Assembly (NCBI GenBank): GCA_019279435.1
Contig: JAAALK010000086.1
Location: 20,877,913-20,941,912 of the forward strand
Direction of reading: 5' to 3'
DNA from: Zizania palustris
Taxonomy: Eukaryota; Streptophyta; Magnoliopsida; Poales; Poaceae
DNA length: 64,000 nucleotides
The translations under genes were made by a program, and so were the position numbers. Below, one piece after another: positions 34,501 through 45,319 of this stretch. Below the pieces are notes generated by a model. It was not told the origin of the DNA, ran no database searches, and saw nothing but the letters and a program-made list of their open reading frames with translations. The stretch's first letter is position 1. The number at the start of each line of letters is the position of its first letter.

Positions 34501-36567
34501 TATCCTACTTTTAGTGGATACAGAGTAGTTCCTAAATTCAATTCCAGCTGCATACTTCTATAACTCAATGGTACTTGTCTTCTCTTTCCTCCTTATGCAA
34601 TTTGTGGACCATTGTGTCAATTTCTCTGCGGAACTTGGTAAAAGTTGTACACCCCATAATTTCCTATTGAGATGTTCTTATATGCCACCCCTCGAAAATT
34701 GCACTTTAATGAGAAAAAACAGGGGTAGATTCCACCTATTTACCCCTTGAGGGTCTGTTCGGTTAGGAGAGGATTAAGGGCCTGTTCGGTTAGGAGGGGA
34801 TTGAAGGGGTTTGGAAGGGATTGAGGGGGATTGGAGGGGATTGTAGTATAAATCCCCTCCAATCCCTCCCAATCCCCCTCAATACTGAACAGGCCTTGAG
34901 TGTGTAAGCTTTCAAGATTCGTGCAACTCATATTGAAGGGGTTATACTAATAATTATGCATTTTGGCCATATCTCGCATCATTCTCAAATACAGATGCTC
35001 TGCTAGCCTTTGCATATGTGATATGTGCATGTCGTTTAATTGATTGTGAACTGTGAAGATTTCTGTTCTGTTATTGTTGCATGCAATAGGACAATGTTCA
35101 AGCCCAAAAGGCATATCTGTTGCATAATTGTAAAGAAGCAGTTTAATACTTTAATGTACATGTATCTGTAGTGTCAATCTTCATCCAGTAATAAAATTTC
35201 GGCACTACCCTGTTATTTTGTTTATGTCAAATGTAAACTAATTAACGAAAAGTATTATAAGTATAAGATTATATGAAATCAAAGCAACAATTTATACTTA
35301 CAAGCAATACCAATATGCTTGCCTACATTTTTATGCTTCATTTGCTGAAGTTCTAATTTGACAGCATCTAACAATCTTAGTTCTCGAACTTAGAATGTTC
35401 ATGAAGCCAAATGCCAAAATCTCTTCATATAATTAATAAGTGCAAGAGTCATATGATAGCGTTCAAAAATACTTGTGATTTATTGATGCCATGTCATCTG
35501 TCATACTAGGTAATCATGAGATTATGCTTCCGGTTTGTGAGAAGTACTCAAGGGATTTTGCATTTTTGATCTTGCAGGACCAGTAGTTATGGACTTATCT
35601 GGGTTTACAGAACAAGGTTTTAAGCGTAAGCTTGCTGTACAAACGTTGTTTGGAAAAATCCTATACTTATCAGAGGTAAGCTGTTGTTATTATATTTTCT
35701 CTTGGCTACAAAATCCAGTTCTCTCGATGATAAACCACATCTTGGTGAATGGTGATTTGTATCATTGTATGTGAAAGCAAGTTGCTTGAGCTGTATTGAA
35801 ATAGAAAGGTTTGATGCATCACTTATTGCTCTGCTTACATGCTGGCTTATCATGACAAATCAATCTGGGATGATCTGTCATTTTTTCTTTCAAAAAAGCA
35901 AGTTGCTTGTTCATTTGTGACACTTGTGCTATCGGTTTCATTTATTGTGTTTGGAAATTTTTCTTTCTTGTTTATATTCAAAATTGTGTCTTTGTCTTTG
36001 CTATTCACTATTGGTTTATTGGTATGAAGTGGATTTGATCCAATTCTTTAAAAATCTATTTAGGCGACTAGATTCAAATACACTAGTATCTGTTTTGCTA
36101 ATGTATATTGCGATTTTAAATCCTTTGTTGAATAATAGAATTTGGGGGGGGGGGGGGGGGGTTAAAAGTGAGTCCATCTCCGTTTTGATGCATCATGTTG
36201 TCGCGTTGTACTACAAGTTTACCATGTATTTTTTTGTACTTTCCAACTTTCCATGTTATACATAACTATTTGCTGATTTTTTGTGAACATCTATCCAGCT
36301 CCCAGAGTTCTGTTCACGGGATGGCTCACTCGTTGTCAAAGAAATCTTTGGAGTTACAGAGTAAGACTAAATTTACCTTATGATCTTTTTTACTGCAACT
36401 GCTATTCATGCCATTGTCATGACCTATGTTTAACCCCTTTTTTCATGAGTAGTGAGGATGCAGACAGCATTCGAATTCACACATTTTCTGAAACCAGTGA
36501 TATTGAGTCATTACAGAAGATGGTTGATGATTCTGACCTGGAGCATGGCCCCTCGACCTCATCATAA
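31578..36567 (+). CDS. uncharacterised conserved plant protein, probably plastid membrane, 334 aa, 6 exons
   Basis: Exons 31578-32030, 33770-33868, 34294-34471, 35578-35675, 36299-36360 and 36453-36567 join in phase (1005 nt). The first 60 residues are rich in Ser/Thr/Arg/Ala and poor in acids, as in a chloroplast transit peptide. An acidic stretch (about 74-83) follows, then a probable single membrane helix at about 115-135 and a basic segment. The C-terminal 180 residues are predicted mainly helical, with phrases such as DVIRKYIRYTLNEKTF and SEVAEILNEISRRI. I do not recognise a named domain; helical-repeat (ARM-like) architecture is possible. Intron 1 (1.7 kb) contains a PIF/Harbinger element and intron 3 a MITE. 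Gene structure is well supported by phase and splice sites. Function is unknown. Confidence 0.8.
32304..33112. mobile_element. non-autonomous PIF/Harbinger element inside intron 1
   Basis: The 809-bp element has inverted ends built on GTGTTTGGTTCGAG / CTCGAAACCAAATGGACCC and subterminal ATGGGATGGGA repeats, flanked by TTA on both sides. Its GC-rich centre (about 32500-32820) consists of degenerate repeats of GGCGGC...AGGGCAGGCGACTCGGGG type. Open frames across it on both strands are by-products of this composition. Confidence 0.75.
34751..34895. mobile_element. PIF-type MITE (family P1, copy 2) with doubled left end
   Basis: It has the same GGGGATTG / CAATCCCC structure as 6294-6429. The left terminal repeat GTCTGTTCGGTTAGGAG appears at 34752 and again, as GCCTGTTCGGTTAGGAG, at 34779. 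Flanks are TTGA on both sides. It lies in intron 3 of the plastid-type gene. Confidence 0.7.
36144..36161 (+). repeat. (G)18 homopolymer
   Basis: A run of 18 G in intron 4 of the uncharacterised gene. Its length may be a sequencing approximation. Confidence 0.8.
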
Positions 36568-38527
36568 ATTACATTCATGATAGAAAATAACTGAACGCCT
36601 TCTTTGATCATGTTTGCTTAAGCCGGTGTGAGTTTCAGCCATGGAAGAGTTCCTCGGTATCCAGCTGGAAGTTTTGTAAATCCTGGTAGGATTATGGCCC
36701 TAGCTGCAGTTATTTCTATAATCTGATACAGAAATAAATGGTCTAAATTTTGGACCCAGATTGTAAGAATCAGTAGTAATTTAAAAATAACTAGGATCCA
36801 GAAACTAAAAACACCAGCTACTCAGACTAGCTAGCTATTGAAAATAAATCTCTACCTGCTAGAAGCTAACCCGTGGCGGTATCTCAACCCTGTCTACCTG
36901 AGCAAGAATGTTGTTTACGAGAAAAAGTAAGCAATGAGTTATACAAAGCGAGAATGTCGATTGATTTTGTACCAATTAATACGTTTTGTTTTTAACTTAT
37001 GCCCCTTATCTTTGAAGGAAATGAGTGAAGTCTTTAGATGTGATTTGTTTTGTAAGGATCACTAATATTCGTTTTGCAGGTGGCTCAAATAGTTATAGAT
37101 GTGTAATAAAAACTAGTTATAAATAAATTTTAAAACATATGTAACATAACTTATGATATCGTAAGTCTCTACGTAAACATGCAAGACAAAATTCAATCCA
37201 TAAGTGTTGAAAATAACTGATGGAGTTCTCCACGGAGAAAAAAATTGAGGCAACTCACGAATTTTTTTAAAAATAATACATTTTAAAAAAAAATCTTAAT
37301 ATAGTACGATGGATTTCAGGATTTATAAAATAATCTTCGGTCGAGTGCCAATCAAGGACACGGTCATCCTAAATTGGTAGAACGATATGTCGATCTAGTT
37401 TGATTGATCTATGTTGAATGAGATTAGATCGACATATCAAGTACTGATAAAAGCATAACGTTAGACGATCAAGTTGATCGGCATACTATTTGTTGTTTTA
37501 GGGTCGATTGACTGATCAATTATCAACAAAAAACTATTTTTTGCAAATTTTGAAATCTACGTACCAAACTTAAAATTTTGAATAAAAATATATTATTTTT
37601 AAAAAATTGTACCTCAACTGCAAGTGGTATTCTATCCCAAGGAGAAAATACGACGCTCCAATCCTCTTTGACCTAGGGCTGTCATATATGCTAATTGACG
37701 CTGTATTCTAACCATTCCAATTATCTGTCGTACTAAGCCAACAGTAGCTCTCTTCATAAAAATTATTAAGTAATATCGTGCTGTCAGGCGTTCAGCACGT
37801 CCAATGGATTTTCTAACAACGATTCAAACAAAACCATGCAACTCTGAAATTTCCATAGTCTTGTTTTGAGGTTCTCTGAAATTATTTGGATCTCGACTTC
37901 ATGTAATATCAACAAAATTATTTCAAATAATCGTATTATCAAGTAAATACCAAATAAAATAAGTTCAATAGTAATATAATTTTTTACCTGAAAGGAACGT
38001 GAGTTAGCTGAATCTGACACTAAATCTCATTAAAACTCTAACGTTGAATATATTTAAGTTGGGCGATTTAATAAGTCGTTTACAATAGCAAGCTCTACAA
38101 CTGCCAGTAAGTAAAACCATGCTAAATCAACAAAAAGTGTCGTGGACCGTCACGTTAGCAAAACCACCATGGTAAATTGTCACGTCAACAAAACCGCTGT
38201 AGTAAATCACTTTAGATGGTTATTTGTCCAATATAAATTAATTTGGAGATTAAAGGTCTGAATTTACTTTAGGAGAACATTAATAAAATAGACATTTTCT
38301 TTCCACGAATGTTCAAATGCAAAAAATTGTATAGATGGCTGTACAGGCCGCATCGCTAGTCACATTCTCATTTCGGCCCAACCACGTCGACCGGCGAGTG
38401 CGCAACCTACAAAATATTTAATAATACGTTACTTAATTTTTTTATTTAATTATTATTGGTATTAATAATTTTTTGCGGTAAATAATGGACGACAAATCAT
38501 ATCGATATTTAATAATCGTTAAGTTAT
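36568..38527. other. intergenic with a probable AT-rich palindromic MITE
   Basis: No gene is supported. The segment of about 37254-37605 has ends of the TTTTTTTAAAAATAATACAT / ATATTATTTTTAAAAAATT type, resembling the Mutator-like element at 24081, but I could not confirm a TSD. Confidence 0.4.
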
Positions 38528-39080
38528 GGGTGCGTTTGGTTCTGCTGTGAGCTGTGAAAAAGCTGCTGTGAGTTGCCTGCTGTGAAAAAGCTGCTGTGAG
38601 TTGCCTGCTGTGAAAAAGCTAAAAGTCGTTTGGTTGAAGCTGCTGTGAAAAAACTGCTGTGAGCTGACTGTTTTTTATAACTTACTTAATTTTCATCATT
38701 ATAATATTTTATACCTATATATAAATAGAAAACACTCAACATTGATGCAACTAAATAACTAAAAAATATATTAGATAAATAAAAAAGTGCATAGTTCATC
38801 TTATAAAGTAATCGACAACCACATATTATCTCATGAAATTGTGCAATGCAATACAAACCATAATAATGTTAAATAAATTAAGACACCTTGAATTCATATT
38901 TTTTAATATGAACTAAAAATCAGAAAAGCAAAAGCAGAAAAGCAGGGTCCAGGCTGCTTCCAAATTTGTACTAGAAAAAACTGCTTTTTCACAGCAGAAG
39001 CAGTTTTGGTAAACCCGTTTGGTTCAGCTTCTGCTTTTTCACAGCAGAAGTAGATTTGAAAAGTAGAACCAAACGCACCC
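38528..39080. mobile_element. TIR element, 553 bp, non-coding
   Basis: Starts GGGTGCGTTTGGTTCTGCT and ends AGTAGAACCAAACGCACCC, nearly perfect inverted repeats. Subterminal CTGCTGTGAAAAAGCT repeats on the left match inverted TTTTTCACAGCAGAAG repeats on the right. TAT on both sides may be the TSD. Confidence 0.75.
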
Positions 39081-39251
39081 TATATATCAGCAAGTTCAAC
39101 TCAAAAAGCTATACTTATTAAAAACTATACCAACGAGGAAAGACGAGCATTTTATTTTACATTAGACTCCATCAAACCTTACCAGTGGAATGAAAGTGAG
39201 CTACAGTTTTTATTTAATTAAGTGTGAATCACAAAGTACATGTATCAGGCA

Positions 39252-39412
39252 GTTGAATAACAATTTAGCTTTTTTATAAACTGAAATAAATATAACATAT
39301 TCTGCATACTTATTATAATATAAGTTAACTTATTATACATATTTATTATAATCAGAAGTGTATATTATAACAATGGGATTGTTATAATCCAAACGATGAA
39401 ACAAACGGGGTC
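39252..39412. mobile_element. degraded relative of the MITE at 58756-58946
   Basis: Shares AGATTGTTATAATCC-like and GAAACAAAC blocks near its right end (GGGATTGTTATAATCCAAAC). The left end is eroded. Confidence 0.4.
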
Positions 39413-39553
39413 TAACAATAATTATCACTTAAAATTAATTATTACTTGTATTAATAATTTAAAGCGGTAAATAATGAAAGAAAAATCATCTCATATCCCC
39501 CACCACCCCACTTTCACTTGGTGGACGAGCAATCGAGCATCCGAGCGTTATCC

Positions 39554-40382
39554 ATGGCCACCTCTGCTTCCTCTGTTCTGCTCCTCCTCAACCCGCGAGC
39601 TCCCGCCGCTGTATGAACCCGCGCGGCTTGAAGCAGGAGCCCTCGTGTGTTCGCGCAAGGGTTTAACGCCCGTGTACTGATTGCTTCTTCGCTTCGTGCA
39701 GCTATCGCCGAGGACGGCTCAGGGTCAGGGGAGGGGCTCTGCGGTTGGGCGCGCGGGCCGGAGTAGGAGGGGCGCCGCGAGGGCCGTGCGAGCCTGCTTC
39801 AATCCTCTCGGAGATCAGCGCATCCTCCGGGAGGCCTTCAAAGTACGGATCGTCCCTGACTCTTCTAGGGCTTTTTTCCCCCGGATCTAGGGTCGGCTGT
39901 AGCGTGAGTTAGTTTGTTGTGTCGAGGTCTAGCCGTTCAATCTGTAGTTGGAATCCATGAGTGCTTATCCAACAGTCGAGATGCATATAAGAGGAGCTAT
40001 TTCAGTGTTCTCGAAAGGAATTCAGTCATAAGAGTTAACTCTTAAATTGCAGTTGTTCGATATTTCTCATAAGGGATGGGATCTTCCATTGTATATGCTC
40101 TTCCATAAAGTATACACTCTAGAGTTTACTATTGTTTTTTTTTTTTTGTAATAGCTAGAACATAACATGTAGTGATGGTTTATGTGCTTCGTGTGTCAGG
40201 AGCCAGTGGCATTCCTGGGTGGTGCGTTTGCTGGACTCTTGAGGCTTGACCTGAATGAGGATCCTCTCAAGGAATGGATCACTCGAACGGTAGAGGCTTC
40301 TGGAATTGATGAGGATAAACAAACCGAGGAATCAAGTGAGGGATCTCAAAATGACTCACCACAACAAATTGAGATCGAGTGA
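39554..40382 (+). CDS. UPF0426-family plastid protein, 126 aa, 3 exons
   Basis: Exons 39554-39610, 39702-39842 and 40200-40382 join in phase 0 (381 nt). The conserved block REAFKEPVAFLGGAFAGLL followed by RLDLNEDPLKEWITRTVEAS is characteristic of the UPF0426 family, whose Arabidopsis member At1g28150 is annotated as chloroplastic. The first 65 residues are rich in Ala, Arg, Ser and Gly and fit a transit peptide. The C-terminus is acidic and Gln/Ser-rich. Length is close to that of the family. Molecular function is not known. A copia retrotransposon lies 130 bp past the stop, pointing at the gene, probably within the original 3' UTR or just beyond. Confidence 0.88.
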
Positions 40383-40512
40383 GGTGCATTAGTTGCCTTT
40401 TCTATCTCTTACGGCCTTGTAATTTATCCTGAATATTTGTAATATTTAAGTAATAGAACACCTCTCCCAATTCTGAATTGTTTAAAGCTGTGTTTTTCCT
40501 TGATCTTTAGAG

Positions 40513-40946
40513 TGATAGACTAGATTAGAATCACTAGGCTAGGTCTAGCAGGGTTTAACTCAGATCTAAAGCATGGCATAGGTCTTAGTGTAAAACAGAG
40601 AGGGTAGAGAGGCGTGTACCTTCACCGGAGGGGGCCGGAGTCGACGACGATGACGCCATGACGTCGGTGCGGCGAGGGAGGCTTCCCGCCGCTTAGCGCT
40701 AGTGTTAGATCGGGTCTGTAGGAGTGTGGGGAAGGTGTTTGGGCGTGCAAGGTATCAATAACCTTGACGTCTGAGCCCTTCCCCCTTAATATAGCGCTAG
40801 CGGCAGGGGCCCCTCAACCATGGGTTGGTTGGGCGCCCCCGATCAGGGCGCGAGTGAGATTAGGAGGTTAGTTGAGAGGGAAACGGGCTGAGTGCGCATG
40901 GGGGAGAGGGATTCGGATCCCTCTCCCCCGAGATCTTATCCTAACA
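40513..40946 (-). repeat. copia 3' LTR
   Basis: 434 bp, TGTTAGGATAAG...TCTATCA in element sense. Appears identical to the other LTR. It faces the 3' end of the UPF0426 gene. Confidence 0.93.
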
Positions 40947-40962
40947 TTCTCCCCCTAGATCT
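40947..40962 (-). promoter_or_regulatory. copia polypurine tract
   Basis: In element sense AGATCTAGGGGGAGAA lies directly before the 3' LTR, the usual plus-strand primer. Confidence 0.8.
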
Positions 40963-41134
40963 CGACTTAGTTCTCAAACTTACTTAACGTTACCTCTATC
41001 TCATTATAGATCAATGCATAGAGCATGATGCATCACAATAGTCAGTTACGTACTACGTGACTCAACAGCTACAACACATTTCACTACTTTGAAATAGTTT
41101 CTAAACTTATTTTGGGCCCTTACAAATCCAATGA

Positions 41135-44100
41135 TCATAGGCTTTCCTTTAAACCCATACCGGTTAAGTGTTCTCTGAACACATTGGGTGGTAAGCCTTT
41201 TGTTAGCGGATCCGCAAGCATACGCTTGGTACTTATATGCTCTAGACTTATGGTGTGATCTTGGATTTTCTCCTTAACAACATAGTACTTAATATTGATG
41301 TGTTTGGCAGCACCACTCTTCTTGTTGTTATGGGAGTACAATACTGCTGGCTCATTGTCGCAGTATAGCTTAAGTGGCTTTTCAATACTGTCGACCACTC
41401 TTAAACCGGGAATAAACTTTTTAAACCATAGTGCCTGTCCGGTGGCCTCATAACATGCTACAAACTCGGCATACATCGTGGAAGATGCCGTCACAGTTTG
41501 TTTGGAGCTTTTCCACGACACAGCTCCTTTTGCGAGTGTGAATATATAACCTGATGTGGACTTCTCAGTATCCACACATCCCGCAAAATCTGAGTCTGAA
41601 TAACCTACTATTTCAAGGTTATTTGTTCTCTCATATGTTAACATGAGGCCTTTTGTGCCTTGCACATATCGCAAAGCTTTCTTAACTCCTTTCCAGTGAT
41701 CTATGCCTGGATTTTTCTGATATCTGCCAAGCATCCCGGTGGCAAAAGCTAAGTCAGGGCGTGTACATACTTGAGCATACATTAGGCTTCCGACAGCAGA
41801 AGCATATGGAACCGACTTCATTTGATCGATCTCATATTGGTTCCTAGGACACTGAAAGTTCCCAAACTTATCACCCTTGACTATCGGAGCAGGCGAAGGC
41901 TTACAGTAGTGCATACTATATTTTCTTAGTATTTTCTCTAAGTATGCCTTCTGTGATAAACCTAATACCCCCTTAGTTCTATCTCGAAGAATCTCTATGC
42001 CTAATACATATGAAGCTTCTCCAAGATCCTTCATATCAAAATGAGAAGACAAAAACTTCTTAGTCTCTAATAGTAGATTAACATCGCTACTTGCTAGTAG
42101 GATGTCATCCACATACAAGACTAGGAAAATAAATTTCCCATTCTTGAACTTAGCATAAATGCAATTGTCCTCTTCATTCTCCTTAAACCCAAACTTTCTA
42201 ATTGTCTCATCAAATTTGAGATACCACTGCCTAGAGGCCTGTTTAAGACCATAAATGGACTTAGTTAAATGGCATCCCAAATTTTCTTTCCCTTTTATGA
42301 CAAAACCCTTGGGTTGTGCCATATAGACATTCTCATTTAGATCCCCGTTGAGAAATGCCGTCTTTACATCCATCTGATGTAACTCTAAGTCATAATGTGC
42401 CACTAAAGCCATAATGATTCTAAATGAATCCTTAGATGAGACAGGAGAAAATGTCTCATTATAATCTATTCCTTCTCTTTGAGTGAAGCCTTTAGCAACA
42501 AGTCTGGCCTTAAATCTTTCAATATTCCCTTGGGAGTCACGTTTGACCTTGTAGACCCATTTGCAGCCTACTGTTTTGGCTCCTTTAGGAATTTCTTCTA
42601 ATTTCCAGACATTGTTGGTACTCATAGACCTCATCTCATCCTCCATGGCCTCAAGCCACTTAGAAGAGTGAGGGCTTCTCATAGCTTCTTCAAAAGAGGC
42701 GGGATCGCCCTCCATTTGAATTTCTTCACTCATATAAACCTCATAGTCATCAGGAATAGCTGATTTTCTTACTCTTTGTGATCTCCTAACGTTCTCTTGA
42801 ACTGGGATATCATCATTTCTAATGTCTTCTTGAATTGGTACATGATTTTCTATGATGTCCTCCTCAACTGGCACATTATTTTCTAACACAGGGGGTTGTT
42901 CTTCTTGTTCTTCATTAGCAACGACTGGAACTACAGGCTCCTGAATAACAGGTTCCTCATGAACAACAGGTGTCGCTAATGAAGGTCCAACTTCTGAAGC
43001 TGGACTAATAGGTGCTATCACAGGTATATGGAGAATTGGCTCTTGAATCATAGGAGTAGGTGCACAGACCCGCTTCTCTTCAAGGCTAATTTCTCTTAAT
43101 ACCGTGCTCCCCCTGATCATAGCGTCTTCTAAAAAGACTGCGTGTCTCGTTTCTACAAACTTGGTATGTCTACCAGGACAATAGAAACGGAAACCCTTAG
43201 ACTTATCTGGGTAGCCAATAAAATGACAACTCACTGTCTTAGGATCTAACTTACCAATATTTGGGTTAAATACTTTAGCTTCAGCTGGACATCCCCATAC
43301 TCTAAAATAATTTAGAGAGGGTTCTCGTCCAGTCCATAATTCATACGGTGTCTTGGGCACCGACTTACTCGGAACCCGATTAAGAATATGAATGGCGGTT
43401 TTTAATGCCTCCATCCATAAACCAACCGGTAGAGTGGAATAACTCAACATACTTCTTACCATGTCCATTAAGGTGCGATTGCGCCTTTCTGCCACTCCAT
43501 TTTGCTGTGGTTCGCCCGGTGTAGAATACTGGGCGACTATACCATTTTCCTGTAGAAACCTCGCAAAAGGTCCAGGAACTTGGCCATACGGGGTATGACG
43601 ACCGTAGTACTCCCCTCCACGGTCAGATCTTACTATCTTAATCTTTAGATCATGCTGATTTTCTACTTCAGCCTTAAATATCTTAAATTTATCCAATGCT
43701 TCTGATCGTTCTTTAATTGGATAAATATAACCATAGCGCGAATAATCATCTGTAAATGTTATGAATGAATCATAACCATCTACAGATGCAACAGGAAATG
43801 GACCACAAATGTCCGTATGAATAATTTCTAAAACTCCTGTGCTTCGCTTCGCGCCTTTCTTAATTTGTTTGACGTATTTGCCTTTAATGCAATCAATGCA
43901 TTGATCTAAGTCTGTGAATTCTAAGGGCGGAAGAATTGACTCCTTAACTAGACGTTCAATCCTCCCCCTCGAAATATGGCCTAAGCGACAGTGCCATAAT
44001 TTCGAAGAAACGTCGCTAATTCTCTTACGCTTATTTGTTTTGCTAGACGAGACTGTCTCACTAATAGTATTTACTGAATCACTTAAGGACAAAAGATAAA

Positions 44101-45319
44101 GTTTGTCATGCTCGAAGGCAAGACCCACAACTTTATTATCATAAATAATAGAACATTGTCTGTCGCCAAAATGACAATCGTACCCATTATTAACTAAACA
44201 TGAAACAGAAATCAAGTTTCTGCGCATCGAAGGAACATAAAGAACATCGCGCAAAAGAATTACAAAGCCATTCTTAAATTCTAATGGGAGATCTCCAATG
44301 GCTTCAACTTCTGCTTCGATGCCATTTGCAACTCTAATTGTTCTTTCGTTTCTTTCCAAAATTCTCGTCGTAGCGAATCCCTGTAAAGAATTGGCAACAT
44401 GAACAGTTGCACCTGAGTCAATCCACCAAGTGTTGGTAGAATAATCTAAATACAAGGATTCATCTATACAAGTAATTTCATCGTTACCGTGTTTGTGCAT
44501 CCACTTGAGGAACTCCACACAGTCCTTCATGTGGTGTCCTTCTTTCTTACAATGCCTGCAGACGCCTTGAGGGACATCACTGTCCTTAGGCGCCTTTCCT
44601 TTCTTCTTAAAGGTCTTAGTATTTTTCTTAGGCGTAAATTGCTTTTTCCCCTTATCTTGAATTTGGTGAACTGAATCACTACCTCTAGCCTCCTTAATGC
44701 GATCTTCCTCCTGAACGCAGTTGGACACTAACTTTTCAAATGTCCACACTTCTGGCAGAGAATTGTAGTTTATGACAAAGTGCTCAAAATCCTTACTAAG
44801 TGAGCTCATTATGACATGAACTATAAAAGTTTCAGTCAGTGCGCACTCCATAGTCTTTAGGCTAGCAGCCCAGTTACTCATTCTTAAAATATGGTCTCTT
44901 ACGCCTCCACCGCGGTATTTCTCATTAATGAACCTCTTAATTGTTGAGGCGCAAGCTGCCTTTGATGATCCAGCAAACTGAGCATCGATCTTCTTGAGAT
45001 ACTGAGTTGCTGTCTCACAATCAGGGATGGAGCTCCTGATTGGCTCTAAGAGAGAATTCTTAATAATCATCAAGCACTTTCTGTTTGAGTGCTTCCATTT
45101 TTCGTACGCAATGTCATATTTCATTCTTATGGGGGCAAAGTCCAGCTGACGCGCAGAAAATGCGTCAGCTGCCTCACCAGTGCGTATTACTGGCTCAGTA
45201 GGCTGGACTGGACATGCTTCTTGCAGAGAATAGTCCACGTCTAGGATGGCGAGAGCGATCAGCAGACCCTCTCGCCAAGATGCATAATTGTCCCCTCTAA
45301 GTTTCTCAATATGATTCAT
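41135..45319 (-). CDS. copia gag-pol polyprotein, 1394 aa, uninterrupted
   Basis: The domain order is typical of copia: N-terminal gag, CX2CX4HX4C knuckle at about 254-267, aspartic protease with DSGA at 301, HHCC zinc site in the pre-integrase segment, integrase catalytic residues D503, D566 and E611, reverse transcriptase with YVDD at 1069-1072, and RNase H up to the C-terminus. The polyprotein would be cleaved by its own protease. D566 and E611 are 44 residues apart because of a short insertion after the second Asp, a feature I recall in other grass copia integrases. No stop or frameshift is seen. The Sirevirus at 6.5 kb has a different, much larger gag and is only distantly related. Confidence 0.95.
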   Translation of the reverse strand: MNHIEKLRGDNYASWREGLLIALAILDVDYSLQEACPVQPTEPVIRTGEAADAFSARQLDFAPIRMKYDIAYEKWKHSNRKCLMIIKNSLLEPIRSSIPDCETATQYLKKIDAQFAGSSKAACASTIKRFINEKYRGGGVRDHILRMSNWAASLKTMECALTETFIVHVIMSSLSKDFEHFVINYNSLPEVWTFEKLVSNCVQEEDRIKEARGSDSVHQIQDKGKKQFTPKKNTKTFKKKGKAPKDSDVPQGVCRHCKKEGHHMKDCVEFLKWMHKHGNDEITCIDESLYLDYSTNTWWIDSGATVHVANSLQGFATTRILERNERTIRVANGIEAEVEAIGDLPLEFKNGFVILLRDVLYVPSMRRNLISVSCLVNNGYDCHFGDRQCSIIYDNKVVGLAFEHDKLYLLSLSDSVNTISETVSSSKTNKRKRISDVSSKLWHCRLGHISRGRIERLVKESILPPLEFTDLDQCIDCIKGKYVKQIKKGAKRSTGVLEIIHTDICGPFPVASVDGYDSFITFTDDYSRYGYIYPIKERSEALDKFKIFKAEVENQHDLKIKIVRSDRGGEYYGRHTPYGQVPGPFARFLQENGIVAQYSTPGEPQQNGVAERRNRTLMDMVRSMLSYSTLPVGLWMEALKTAIHILNRVPSKSVPKTPYELWTGREPSLNYFRVWGCPAEAKVFNPNIGKLDPKTVSCHFIGYPDKSKGFRFYCPGRHTKFVETRHAVFLEDAMIRGSTVLREISLEEKRVCAPTPMIQEPILHIPVIAPISPASEVGPSLATPVVHEEPVIQEPVVPVVANEEQEEQPPVLENNVPVEEDIIENHVPIQEDIRNDDIPVQENVRRSQRVRKSAIPDDYEVYMSEEIQMEGDPASFEEAMRSPHSSKWLEAMEDEMRSMSTNNVWKLEEIPKGAKTVGCKWVYKVKRDSQGNIERFKARLVAKGFTQREGIDYNETFSPVSSKDSFRIIMALVAHYDLELHQMDVKTAFLNGDLNENVYMAQPKGFVIKGKENLGCHLTKSIYGLKQASRQWYLKFDETIRKFGFKENEEDNCIYAKFKNGKFIFLVLYVDDILLASSDVNLLLETKKFLSSHFDMKDLGEASYVLGIEILRDRTKGVLGLSQKAYLEKILRKYSMHYCKPSPAPIVKGDKFGNFQCPRNQYEIDQMKSVPYASAVGSLMYAQVCTRPDLAFATGMLGRYQKNPGIDHWKGVKKALRYVQGTKGLMLTYERTNNLEIVGYSDSDFAGCVDTEKSTSGYIFTLAKGAVSWKSSKQTVTASSTMYAEFVACYEATGQALWFKKFIPGLRVVDSIEKPLKLYCDNEPAVLYSHNNKKSGAAKHINIKYYVVKEKIQDHTISLEHISTKRMLADPLTKGLPPNVFREHLTGMGLKESL

